Of a stretch of 53,173 nucleotides of DNA, positions 42,801 to 53,173 are shown in pieces (positions within the stretch are counted from its first letter, which is position 1; the number at the start of each line of letters is the position of its first letter). The notes under the pieces are model-generated. The model saw only the letters and a list, made by a program, of their open reading frames with translations. It was not told the DNA's origin and did no database searches. The position numbers were made by a program, and so were the translations under genes. The stretch spans positions 1-53,173 of the forward strand of contig BDDC01000349.1 of NCBI GenBank assembly GCA_001662425.1, written 5' to 3'. Origin of the DNA: Chlamydomonas sphaeroides. Lineage: Eukaryota; Chlorophyta; Chlorophyceae; Chlamydomonadales; Chlamydomonadaceae.

Positions 42801-43524
42801 ATGCTCGTCGAGGACTTTGAGGTCTTCTACTCACAAGCACTAGAGCTTTACAAGGCGCGGCCAGTAGAGACACGTTACACGATCAAGTTCAGGGCAAAGG
42901 AGGGCAAGGTGGTGCTCAAGGTCACCGACGATCGCACGGTGCGTTGCGAGGGTGCTTGCTGGCCGAGCGGTGGCGTGCCTCGCGGCGCGCGGGCAGCGGT
43001 CTCACGGCGGCGGGCGAGCCCGCCCGAGGGTGCAACCCAGGGGCCCGCACTAGCCCCACCCCAGCCCCACCCGACCCCGTCCCACAACGGTGCGCCCGTA
43101 TAATCCGCCCTCAACTCCGCAGTGCCTCAAGTACAAGACGGACCAGCAGATTGACCTCAGAAAGATAGAGCGGCTGACGTCGATCTTCTTTCCCTTGATG
43201 GCGTGCGGGGAGCTGCCAGCGGAGGGTGAGCTCCGTGACCTGACGCCGCGCCAGGAACGCCTGCGTCCGCACCTTGGCTGCCATTGTCCTTGCCCATGGG
43301 ATCCAGCATTGCGCTGCACTCCGCATCCTGCTTGCCTGCACCCTAGCTATTGCTGGTCAGCCCCGTCGCCGTCGCCGGGGTGTCACTCCTGTGCGCCGGC
43401 CCCGGCCCCACCCTGCTCTGCAGTCGCCGCGCCAGAGGGCGCGCAGCCGGCGCCGCAGGCGCAGCAACGAGGGACAGGCGCCGCGGCTGCCGCGGGAGGG
43501 AAGAAGCCTCGGCGGCGCGGGTAG
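42801..43524 (+). CDS. SRP9: Signal recognition particle subunit SRP9
   Basis: Exons 42801-42938, 43123-43225, 43424-43524; 113 residues. The start MLVEDFEVFYSQALELYKA, then TRYTIKFRAKEGKVVLKVTD and, across intron 1, CLKYKTDQQIDLRKIERL are the SRP9 core that dimerises with SRP14 and binds the Alu domain of 7SL RNA to arrest elongation in the cytosol. The core (about residues 1-75) has normal length. It is followed by an extra Ala/Gln/Pro-rich stretch and a basic end (GGKKPRRRG) from exon 3. Confidence 0.93.
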
Positions 43525-44035
43525 CTGTGCCGCAGTGCCGCCACCGCCGCCGCCGCGGCTGTAGCAGCAGGACGCGGCGACTGGCCACAGCTGGCTCTGC
43601 CCATGCTAGTGCCTTGGGTGGCTGCTAGTGCGGTCCGATCTGTGGCGCCATGATGGCAGCGGCTTGGTGCCGCACGAGCGGCGGAGGAGGAGCAGCGCCG
43701 CGGACAGGGCCTGTTGGCACGGACATGCGCACTGGGCGGTAGCGCGTACAAGGCAGGCATCGGGTGTGTTGAAGGGGGTTCCAAGGGCGGCATTGCGTGG
43801 CCGCGCGGCCGCAGCAGTGCGGCCAGCACGCCGCGCCAACGCAAAACGGGGACGCGCTGGGTGGGGAAGTGAGGGTGCAAGCAGGGAGACGTTGCAGGGT
43901 TGGGTGGTCAGCGCGGCGGTCTGTCTGAGGTTTTGTCGGCAGAACAGGAAGCTGCTGCTCGCCAAGATGCGAAGCGGCATCTTGCTAGGCTGCCGTGCGG
44001 TGTGGAGCACGTGGCAACAGGGCCTCGCGCATGCG

Positions 44036-44040
44036 TGTAA
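44036..44040 (+). promoter_or_regulatory. Poly(A) signal TGTAA, SRP9
   Basis: First plus-strand TGTAA after the SRP9 stop, about 510 nt downstream. Confidence 0.45.
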
Positions 44041-44192
44041 GGCTGTCGGAAGAGGTGTGGCGGTGCGGCACTGGCTCGTGGCGGCACAGCAGCACTCGTG
44101 GAGAAACATGTGAACATGTCGTGATGAGGGCGATGTGCCCTTCTGCCCGGCCGAGGTTAGCTAGCGTGTCCATGCATACACCGCTGCCCCGG

Positions 44193-44218
44193 CACACACA
44201 CACACACACACACACACA
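44193..44218 (+). repeat. (CA)13 microsatellite
   Basis: An uninterrupted CA dinucleotide run. Confidence 0.95.
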
Positions 44219-44952
44219 ACGTACAGCATCAGAGCCTCATCCTGCCCCGCATGATGAAAGCGTGGATCTATGTAGAGCATGAACGCTATGTTGAGTTGAA
44301 GGTATCACGAAGTGGCGACCGCCCTATACCGCGACGGGCCTTGGCCAAGCCAGCCAGCATTATGTGCTCCAGCTGGCGCCCGGGCTCTAAGCGCAGCACC
44401 ACAAACCACTTCAGCGCATATGTACGAGTCCGCCCGGCCAACCTGCAGCCGCTCCTGCGGCTATCTACACCCAGCCCGCGTCGTCTGCGGTTTGACTCGC
44501 ACCAAGCGAGCGCTACGCAATACTACGCTCCCCTACCAGCGCAGCCTCCCATCAGCGCAGCCCATCCAAGCAAGACACACCCGCTCCGCTCATCAGCAAC
44601 CGTGCACATGCCCATCGCGCTCATGACGCCACCCAGACCACGTGGGCCCACAACACCCTCGCCGGGCTCCCGGCACCCCGCCCGGGGTTTATGAAGCAAC
44701 CCTGCAACATCGGCACGGTACATACGGCACTCCGCCACCAGCCCGACAGGGACGCTCCGACGTCCCACATGCGGCCACGTGTGGAACCAAGAAGTCCAAA
44801 GGTACGGTGTGAGGCTGCGTCAGCACCATGCGACCGGCGCAGCAGTGCCGCACCGTCGCGCATGTTGCCGTATGAACGCCGCGGTTGTGAGGTGACCCCC
44901 GACACAGCGAGCCCACAGCTCCGTCGTAACGCGCCCACGAGTCCAACTCCCC

Positions 44953-47900
44953 TCAGTAGGCGCTGACCGCGAGCGCGTACGACACGACCAGCACGACGAT
45001 GAGCACCACCGTGAGCAGCACGGGCCCGGCCTGGTCGTCGTAGCGCACCGCCTGGCGCGACAGCATGCGCTGCGTGCGGAGGCGGTACATGCGCAGCGCG
45101 TAGAGCATGAACACCAGCGCCACGGGGGCCATGGCCATGCCCGCGATCTGCGAGGAGGGTGTGGCCAGGGGCGGGGGTTGGGCGGGGGTTGGGTTCGTGC
45201 CGGTCAGGGCCTAGCATGGATGGGGCCGGCGTGGCGTGGGGCTGGTGCAAAGGCGCAAGGGCCGGGGCTGTTTGGGTGGTACCGGTAGGCAGGAGCGAGG
45301 GACGGGGCCAGGGGCAGGCGGCTGGTGGTGGCTGCCTCACCCTGCTGGCGCCGCACGCGCTGCTGGGCGGGCAGCTCGGCCCCGGCCCGGTGGGCGTGGT
45401 GCCGCTGCCGCCGGCGAAGATCGATGAGCCGGCTGCCAGCAGCGAGAGCGCGGTGAGCATGATGAGGACCGAGATGTTGAGCCACTGCAGGAAGGTGCGC
45501 TCGGCTGCGGCCGGGAGGAGGGAGGGAGGCAGGCACGGGTGGGAGGGGCGGGGGAGGCGTCGGGCGGAGGAGTCAGGTTGAGGGCAGTGGTGGTGGGGCG
45601 CATGTTCCTAAACAAGGACCACGACAGCAAGTAACAAGTGCTTGCGGTGCCGCGTGCACCCACCAGCGAAGAAGGTCTTGGGCTCGATGCGCGCGCGGAT
45701 CGCGCCCGGCCCCGCCGACGCCGCCGACGCCGACGCCGACGTATTCGGCACCAGCCAGGCGCGCGCGGCGCTCATCATGCGCGCCACGCTGCTGCCAGCG
45801 GCCGCCGGGCCAGCGGCGCCGGCGGCGCCGGGGCTCTTGTTGCCGGCTGGGGAGGCAGCCTTGCAGCTGGCGCCGTGCTCGATGTCCAAGCTGGAGGGGG
45901 AGGAGACGTTGCCGTGTGGCTTGGCCACCTGGGCCACCTTGGCCACCTTGCGCCAGGCGGCCGCCAGACAGGACGCGGGGCCGCAGCCAGCGGGCGGCTC
46001 AGCCTCGGGGCTGCGGGGTAGCGGAAGCGCGGGCACGGCGTGGGGACATGGGGTTGGTTTGAGTGGGCATGGGGCTGGTTTGTTTGTCGGCAAATCTCGT
46101 CTAGGCAACGTCGGAGTTTAAAGCACGAAGGGGCTGACGACACGCCACAGCAGCAGATGATTTCGGTCGTCCGTAAAGCAAGCCGGTCTCACCCGTGGTG
46201 CGGCGCGGCGGCGCCGGCCGGCCCCGGACCCGCCGGCAGCCCGTACCCGTGACCGGAGTTGTAGCCGCCGGCCCAGGTGCCATAGGGGCTCGTACTTGCG
46301 CCGACGGCGAACGGCGGCAGGGCGCCGGCGGCCAGCGGCTGCGGAGCGGCCGTGTCGAGCGGTGAGGTGAGCGTGGCGACCGGCGGCGCGGAGGCCAGGC
46401 CCGGAGGGGCGGCGCCTTGCATCGAGGCCGCGGCGGCGGCGACGGTTGCGGCGGCGCCCTCGTCGCCCTTGGTGGCCTGCGCGCGTGAACGGCAGCGCCA
46501 GGGTCTGCTGAGAAACCCGCAGCGTCACCTAAGAGCGACACGCAGGCGAAGTAAGAAGCAGCAGCAGCATCGCATGGCAGCCGAAGGCACCCCACAGAGC
46601 GTGCCCGCACCGGCGGCCCGACGCACCTTCTGCGCCGCCACCAGCAGCGCCAGCTCTTCGATGGTGGCGGGGCTGCTGTCGCAGGCCGGCACCGCCAGCT
46701 GAGTAGCAGCAGTAGCGGCGACGGGATCGCCCGGCGCCGCCGCCAAGTCCTCCTCGGGCGCCAGCGCCGCCGCCAGCGCCACCCGCCTCAGCCCGGGCTC
46801 GCTGGGCAGGAACCACCTAGGGCCAGGTAAGGCAAGGGCGCACACACCACCCATGCATGGCTGTGGGAATGGCAGCATGGCAGGGCGGCAGCGGGCGGCA
46901 GCGGCGGTGAAGCTCCATCAAATGTTGGCCATGGGATCCTCACCTGGGCACCTGGCAGATGGCGGCGCTGTGCAGCAGCGCCATGCCGTGCAGGAACTTG
47001 GAGAACTTGGGCGCCTCAACCAGCAGGCCGGACGACAGCAGCGACTGGAGGGGGCGAGGGGAGGGGCGAGGCGGAGTGCAAGGGAGGTGGCGCGACATGC
47101 AGGAGGGGGTTGGGGTGGATGGCTGGGAGCGCAAGCTGCGCAGCAGGAGCTGGAGAGCTGGAGGCGTGGAGGTTCAGGCGGGCAAGGGGCACCGCCGTAC
47201 GTGTGCCGCCGTACCTGGATCCAGTCGGGCTTGGTCTCCGCGTCCGCCAGCTTAACCTCCAGTACCGCGTACGGGAAGAGCACCGTGTCGGCCTCGGCGG
47301 GGGGGCAGGCCAGCGCGCTGGGTGCAGGGCAGGGGACGGGATTGGGCGGCGGGGGCAGTTAGGCGCACGGTCGTCAGTAACAGAGGCGGCGGGCAAGCAA
47401 TAATGGGCACCCCTCGGCTCAGGGGATGCAGGCTTGGCGCGGCGGAGGGTGTCCCGTCGCACCTGTCCCAGCCGGCGCGCAGGTGCGCCCGGCCGTCCTC
47501 TCGCGTCATGGCCAGCTGCGTGTCCAGGCTGATGCGGGTGTCGTTGCAGCTGGCCAGCTGGAAGGCGGTGCGGCGGTACACGGTGCGGACGCAGGGCAGG
47601 CTGCAGGAGCCCAGCAGCGACACCTGCTGAGACGGAGGAGACGGGAGGGCAGGCAGGAGGGAAGGCGGGAGGGAAGGCGGGAGGACGCTGAGGCGCCGAT
47701 CAGGAGAGGTGCCGCACGACACATGGTTCCGCCAGCCACCAGACCGGCAGCTGCCGGGGCGCTCCTGCATGTCGCCCGGCACTGCCCTTGATCCCACCCA
47801 GCTGCCGTGCAATGCCGTGACGTGTCGTGACATTACGACACGCTCCGTACCCCGTCACCGCACCTGGATTTCGCCCAGCAGTGCCGCGCCCTTGGCGCGT

Positions 47901-50604
47901 GCCTCCGCCTTGGCGGCCTTCTTGGGGTCGACGGCCGCCGCATCGCCGGCCTCGTTGGTCCCCGGAGGTGTTGGCGGCGGCGGCGTGGGATGGCCCGCCA
48001 GGTAGGGCCCCACGTCGGGAGCCAGCAGCTGCGCGCGCTCCTGGGGCCGGCAGGCGGATGTGGGGCACCGGGGCCCGCAGATGAGATGCTGTGTGAGGAG
48101 CAACTGGACGGGCGCAACGGGAACGCCCCCCGCCCTGCCCTGGGCCTGGATCCTGCGCACCTGGGGCTCTGGACTGGATCGCAACCCCTGGCCCCCTAAC
48201 CCACAAGCACCTTGACGCTGCGCTCGCCGCTCCACTTCTGTCGGTGCACCTTGCGCTCCACGAACACCGGCTGCTGCGGCGCCGGGCAGCTGCCGCCGTA
48301 CCACCTGCGCAAGGAGAACACCAGACGAAGTCAAGAACCTGTACCTGCAATCCTGCGCACCTGACATTTCAAGGAGGCGGGGCGGCCCCGGGATCTCGCC
48401 GTGTCGCGGCGGCGGTTCTCAGCCCCCCCAGCCCTCATGGCCCCAGTCGCGCGCACGTGTTGAGGGCCGGGACATGGCTCGGATGTGCGTGATCAGCGCC
48501 AGAGCGCGCCCGCTCAGCCCCAGCCAGGTGCGCACCTCACGCGCACCAGGCTGGCTCCGTCGTTGCGAGCCAGCCGGTCGTGGTACGTGTCGGCGGCGGC
48601 GTTGTCAAAGTAGACGGAGCTGTTCAGCGCGCCGTCGCAGGGGACCGCCGTCAGGCGGTGGCCGCCGGCGCTTCCGGAGGACGCGGGTGCGCCAGGGGCG
48701 GGCAGCAGCGCGGGGGTCCTGCAGGACAGAAACAGGCGAAGTCAATAGCCTGTGCCACCTGCAATACTGCGACCCCGCAAACAAGGCCGCGTGTGCGTGC
48801 GTGTGGAGGAGCGAGGTTGGACGCCGAGTGTCGTTCTGGGGTGCTGGTCCGAGAATGAGAGGTGCAGGATTCTTGGCGAACGTGGCTTTACGCACTTGCG
48901 GCCGAAGATGAGTACGGGCAGGTGCCGTACGATGGCCGCCTTGACTGCCATCACGTGGCTGGGATCCACCCAGTACTTGGTCGTGGACCTGTCGTACAGT
49001 ACGACAGGGTACAGCAGAGTGTCACGGTTTGAGCCCGGACAGGAGCTGTCTCAAGTGCGCGGCCCTAGCTGCAGCGCTGCCAGTTTGATTGGCGCAGGGA
49101 GGCCGCCGCACCGCTCACCGGCAGAACTCCTCCGGCGGCACCCACACCTCGCCACCCGCCGCGCCGCCGGCCTGTTCGGCCTGCCGTACGGCCTCGTACA
49201 GGTCTGACAAGGCCACCAGGATCATGTCGTGCGTGAAGCTGCCTAGAACATAAGACTGCGGTGAGGAGCGAGCAGCGGGCCAGCGGCATTGGAGGACAAC
49301 GGTAAGACCCGGGGCGGCAGCGCGGTGAGGCGGCATTTGTAACCCTCCCCACCAACCCGCACAACAGTGCGCGTGTCAACTTTCAAGTGCTGTGGTTATG
49401 GCACTCACCCGCACGTGGTCCCGGTACTCGCGCCGAGCCTCCAGCTGCGACCGCAGGTCAGCGGCGGGCGGCAGCTGCAGAGTGCCTCCGCGGGCCGAAC
49501 TCAGGGCTGCCGCCGCGTCGTCGGCTTGTTGCGCCAGCAGCGCCAGCTCTGTTGGTTGGGACCACGGCAGGAAAGGACCACGGGGTAAGGGCTGGCGGGC
49601 GGCGACGTCTCACCGCGACTGACAGCTGCAGCCATCAGCACCCTGCTGGGGGCACTCACGGGCTGAGGCGGTCCGCTCAAAGGCCTCCAGCTCTACCAGT
49701 CGAGCGCCTGCGGCGGAGGTCCCGAGGCAGGGCAAGAGCGGCGACGAGTGAGAGCGACAGGCGGCTCGGCCCGGGCACTGGCGCGACCCACGGGAGGCGC
49801 GAGCGACGCAGCGGCCCACGGGAGGCACGAGAGCGGCACGCACCCATGGCGTCGCAGTCGGCGCGCACGGCCTGACACACGCAGGCCAGGCTCCCGGTGC
49901 CGCCGGCGGGAGACCCGGCGGCGGCGGCGGCGGCGAGACGGTCGGCGGCGTGCTGCGCTCGCAGCCACAGGTCCTCCAGGCCGCAGCTCATGAAGCGCCG
50001 CAGGCGCCGCAGCTCCTGTCAGTGGCGACGGATGGGGGCGGCGGGCGGTGCGGCGAGCAGTGCGCGAGGCACGGCGTTGGGGCGAGCTGGTGGGGCGGGC
50101 GGGGCAGCTGGCGGGGCGGGGCCGCTGCAGCATCTGCGCAACGAGCCCGCGACCCACCGAGTCGAAGGCGCCGCCGGCAAAGGGCGGCTCGCGCCGCAGC
50201 CCGCTGCTGCTGCGGTGGTCGTCCGATGCGTCGCCCTGGCCCTCGCTGCTGCAGCTGCTGCGCGCGTGTGCTTCGTCGTCCGTCGCCGCCGCGTCGCTGC
50301 CGCTGTGGCTGCCGTGCGAGGCCGCCGCCAGCGGCCGCTGCGAGCGTTGCGTGGCAGCGGCCGCCGCCGCCGACAGCTGGCGCAGGCGCGCCAGCAGCGG
50401 CCGGCCGGCGCCGGCCTTGGCGGCGGCAGAGCTGCTGAGGAGGGCGGCTCGGAGCTCGGCGACCCTCACGCCGTGGTGCGCTAGCGCTGGCGGCGAGGTG
50501 GAGGGCGCCTCCGGGGAGCTGCTGGACAGCAGCGCGACGGAGCCGGCGCGATGCAGGTCTCCGGGCGATGGAGGGCGTGTGTTGGGCGGCATGCTGGCTG
50601 GCAT
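44953..50604 (-). CDS. VTC4: VTC4-type polyphosphate polymerase (SPX-like / VTC / DUF202)
   Basis: Seventeen exons: 50604-50158, 50015-49844, 49707-49660, 49548-49409, 49255-49119, 48988-48896, 48718-48536, 48304-48211, 48040-47864, 47626-47463, 47317-47215, 47044-46944, 46816-46627, 46476-46193, 46010-45664, 45504-45341, 45147-44953; about 1,012 residues. The VTC domain (about 315-640) has TTKYWVDPSHVMAVKAAIVR, SVYFDN, VRVRWYGG, VFVERKVHRQKWSGERSVK, YRRTAFQLA, TRISLDTQLAMTRED, FPYAVLEVKLA and EAPKFSKFLHG. The basic and acidic active-site residues known from yeast Vtc4 are therefore kept, so it is probably catalytic. The end (RTFLQWLNISVLIM, VALVFMLYALRMYR, VVLIVVLVVSYAL) is the three-helix DUF202 membrane anchor. 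The complex makes polyphosphate in acidocalcisomes/vacuoles. The N-terminal SPX region is weak and Ala/Ser-rich with no canonical MKFG start; an upstream exon may be missing. Confidence 0.9.
48305..48361 (-). repeat. Introner-like 3' intron end, copy 1
   Basis: The last ~57 nt of the VTC intron before the exon starting at 48304 share CGAAGTCAA, CCTGT, ACCTGCAAT and CTGCG (plus-strand reading) in the same order with the copy at 48719-48775. Confidence 0.65.
48719..48775 (-). repeat. Introner-like 3' intron end, copy 2
   Basis: The last ~57 nt of the preceding VTC intron, homologous to 48305-48361. The homology stops at the acceptor; the exons that follow are unrelated. Confidence 0.65.
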
Positions 50605-53173
50605 GTCGGGAGGCGTAGGGCGCTGAGGCCTGGTGAGCCTTGGTACGCTGGGGTCGGGTGCGAAGCGCGAGCGGGTCGCCGGTTGCGGGCGAAGGTAACG
50701 ACCGACCTGCGGGGCGCGGAGCAGCTTGCGCGGTGTTGCGGCGTTGCGACGGCGCGCACTTGCAGGCGAGGGGCGAAACGCACGACAAGCGGGTGCCGAG
50801 CTTGAGGGCTTCCTCGGACGGACGTCGCAGCCTGACCGGCCGCGACGAGGCGCGACGCTAGGCGACCCAGCGCGCGACGCTTGCGAATCGCTGATTGCGC
50901 ACTAGCTTACTTGGAGTTGTTGGTACGAAGCGATGGCTGCTGGAATCCTGGTGCCGCAGAAACGTAACAGGGGATATGCTCTGGCGCGTCGCTTAGGAAG
51001 ATAGGAATCACGAGCGAGCTGGTTCGTAGTGTTGCTTGTGGTGCGGCTGTGATGATACCAGGCTGTGAGCTGGAAGAAACGGTTCAAGTAGGCGACGGTC
51101 GCTAGACTGCGAGAAGCCGCGTCGGGAAGGCGTGTGTCTGGGGGGTAGGTGTCGGGCCGGCACGGCCCGGCCGACACGGTATGGCAGACAGTTATACCCA
51201 TGCAACGCCGCGCTTCCTTTCTTGTCGCTTTCGATTGATAGGTATAGGGATGCTCATTACCACCAGCCTACGGCTCAGCAAGCGCGCGCGCGTACCGCTG
51301 ATGGGGCGAGCGTTTTGCGAAGCTGCGCCGAACCTCGCACACCCGCGATGCCCGACCCAAATATATGACGCACATGCAAACAGCAAAAGCGCCACGCACT
51401 AGAGCCCGAGCTGGCGGGTGCCGGGTGCTCGCCAGCGACGCAAGGCCGTGCTAGGCCGTCAGGGGCCGTCACCTGACGTGGCATGGAAGCGACCTCCTGG
51501 CTCAAGCTCAGCCCCAGGCAGATGCAGTGTTGACTGACAGCGCACTGCAGGGCTTTGCCACGGCCTGTGGCCAGGCAGCGAGCAGCGCCCACTCCTCCTG
51601 GAGGCAGCGCCAGACGCACATAGCACAGACACTGCTGGCACATCACCGGGGCCAGGCGCCCATATCTCTGGCACACTACGTGGCGAAACCCCAGGGTTTC
51701 AGTTAGGGTTTAGCGTAGATTGTCTGGACGGGGCACCCGCGACGAGGGCCAGTCTGGGCCAGGAATCAATATGAGGAAGTCGCGAGGGCCAGAGCGTGGG
51801 TCGAGCACAGTAAAACTCGGGCGCCGAAGCGACCACGAGCACAGGCCCGAGCCTTGTTGTCGTGTGGATGAGCGCCAGTCCAGGTCCGGACGTCCAGAGC
51901 CAGAGGCGAAGAGGGCCGGCCGGCGTCCTCGCCGCGTGGCGCGGCGTTAGAAAGCGCAGGCCGCGCCCAGCACAACAGCGCGTCCAGTGACTTGGTAGTG
52001 CAGGTAGACAACATGTGGCCGCGCGCCAGCCTCGGTCCAGGGCGCACTGTGGTAAGTTGACCCACGGGCGCTAGGTACCGACCTGGAGAGATTGCGCCGG
52101 ACAGCACCCACGAGCAGCCGCCGCATAGCAACCACGAGAGACAGAAGAGGAAAGTGGACCGGCGGAGGGCAACGGGACATATATGAAGTTGACCGGGGGA
52201 AAGCACAGTTGGCTTTACGGACCGAGGCTGGCCGCGGGGTAAGAGGGTTTGGTCGGGCGAACGCGTGGGCCCAAACCCCGAAGCCAGTACGGCAGGGTCG
52301 GCGCCTGAACGGGCCACGGGCAGTGATAGGTTGGGGTGGCAGGGCATCAGAAGAAGGAAGCGTATGGTGTCAGGGTGTGCGGCGTGTCATGAAGCGTCAT
52401 GAAGAAAGCAGTAGGGGGAGCGGGAGGAGCGGGATGGTGGGATGGCAGTGCGCCAGCGCCCCGCCCCACATCAAGTTTATGATAAACTAGAACGAAGTCA
52501 CAAAAAGGAGTATGGCCGAGCCGTGGAGCAAGTGGATGGCCGTGCCGTGTGCGGACATGCGGCGGGTGTGACACGCGGATGGGCCGAGCGGACGGCGGAG
52601 CGGAGAGTCGGAGGGATGGTCGGACGGGTGTGAGGGTGCCGGTGCGAAGCGGCCGGCCGGGGAGAGGAGCGGTAGGAGCGAGGAGGCACGGCGGGCTAAC
52701 TGCCAGGGATGACGGATGGGTGTGTGGGGCCATTCGGGTGCGGGGCGCGACGCGGCGTCCTCCGGTTCTCCCAGAGAGATCACCACCAGATGGTGCACCC
52801 ATGTGCAGCCGGCTGCAGAGTTGGTCAGACAGATGCCAGGGGCTCATTAGCTCGCATACAGTCCTGGGCGTGCTACCTGGCGCAACATTATTACAAGATA
52901 GAACGTTCTGCCCGGTAAACCCTGGAACCTCTGCGTGTGCCCGAGGTATCGCCTGCAATGCGCCCTGCACCAGTTCTCCTGTGCCATGCATCAGCTGCCT
53001 CCGAGCACCAGACCCAGTGTTTTCGGAGCCTGCCGAATGCGGCTTGCACATTTGAAGCTTAGCAATGAGCTGGGTCGTGGGCCCGCGCTCTGGCCTTCGC
53101 GATCCGGGGTCGTATCTTACTTTGGGGGGTATCGGAAAGCCTATCGATCGCCCGCCGTTTCAGGGACCGTCCT
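50605..53173. other. Right flank: VTC 5' region, then no supportable gene
   Basis: 50605-51200 should hold the VTC promoter and perhaps a missing first exon; the minus frame around 50915-50960 ends YQQLQ before a GTAAGC donor. Beyond that, long minus-strand frames (51766-52347, 52347-53051) have no family features and look like chance ORFs in GC-rich DNA. A short telomere-like motif lies near 51694-51714. I see no rRNA or tRNA. Confidence 0.4.

Larger units (their letters stand above)
43525..44952. other. Intergenic between convergent SRP9 and VTC genes
   Basis: It contains the SRP9 3' UTR and a CA microsatellite. No further gene is recognised on either strand. Confidence 0.45.

Noticed and set aside
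52347..53051. 234-aa ORF on the minus strand
   Set aside because: Pro/His/Arg-rich with no recognisable domain and weak codon bias; treated as chance.

Overview
The window is nuclear DNA from a flagellated green alga of the Chlamydomonas/Volvox (volvocine) group. The evidence is very high GC, many small exons with GT(G/A)(C/A)G-type donors and (C/T)GCAG acceptors, TGTAA poly(A) signals, a pherophorin-type extracellular-matrix gene, and two axoneme/dynein genes. The species cannot be named from the sequence. All gene models below were spliced by eye with the reading phase checked at every junction. One 10-base assembly gap lies at 17739-17748.

Layout. (1) 73-3847, minus: a 14-exon gene that joins SAXO-like microtubule-binding repeats to an HSP70 substrate-binding domain and runs off the left edge. 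(2) 4402-9345, plus: F-box/leucine-rich-repeat protein, divergent from gene 1. (3) 10708-12649, plus: small secreted pherophorin-like protein. (4) 12650-23766: an 11-kb gene-poor stretch with one unknown two-exon gene (15619-17280, minus), an inverted-repeat mobile element spanning the N gap (17472-17899), a tRNA-like fold and palindrome cluster (20678-20966) and a 16-bp minisatellite. (5) 23767-25427, minus: DRIP/Polycomb-type RING protein, divergent from (6) 25961-27879, plus: unknown protein. (7) 28789-32975, minus: RAB3GAP2-type Rab-GAP subunit lacking the usual C-terminal half, divergent from (8) 33344-34110, plus: dynein light chain LC7/roadblock. (9) 34443-36822, minus: NIPA-type Mg2+ transporter. 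(10) 37576-42491, minus: taxilin, divergent from (11) 42801-43524, plus: SRP9. (12) 44953-50604, minus: VTC4-type polyphosphate polymerase. The right end (50605-53173) shows no gene I can support.

There is no operon logic here, but themes recur. Genes 1 and 8 belong to the axoneme or dynein. Genes 7, 10 and 11 belong to membrane traffic and protein targeting. Genes 9 and 12 concern ion, phosphate and acidocalcisome physiology. Four gene pairs start head-to-head with 309-554 bp between start codons.

The most unusual observations are the SAXO-HSP70 fusion, three introns that contain a duplicated copy of the preceding exon-end/donor junction, two adjacent VTC introns that share their 3' ends (introner-like), three GC-AG introns, the uncatalogued inverted-repeat element with GCGCA-rich subterminal repeats, and the half-length RAB3GAP2.
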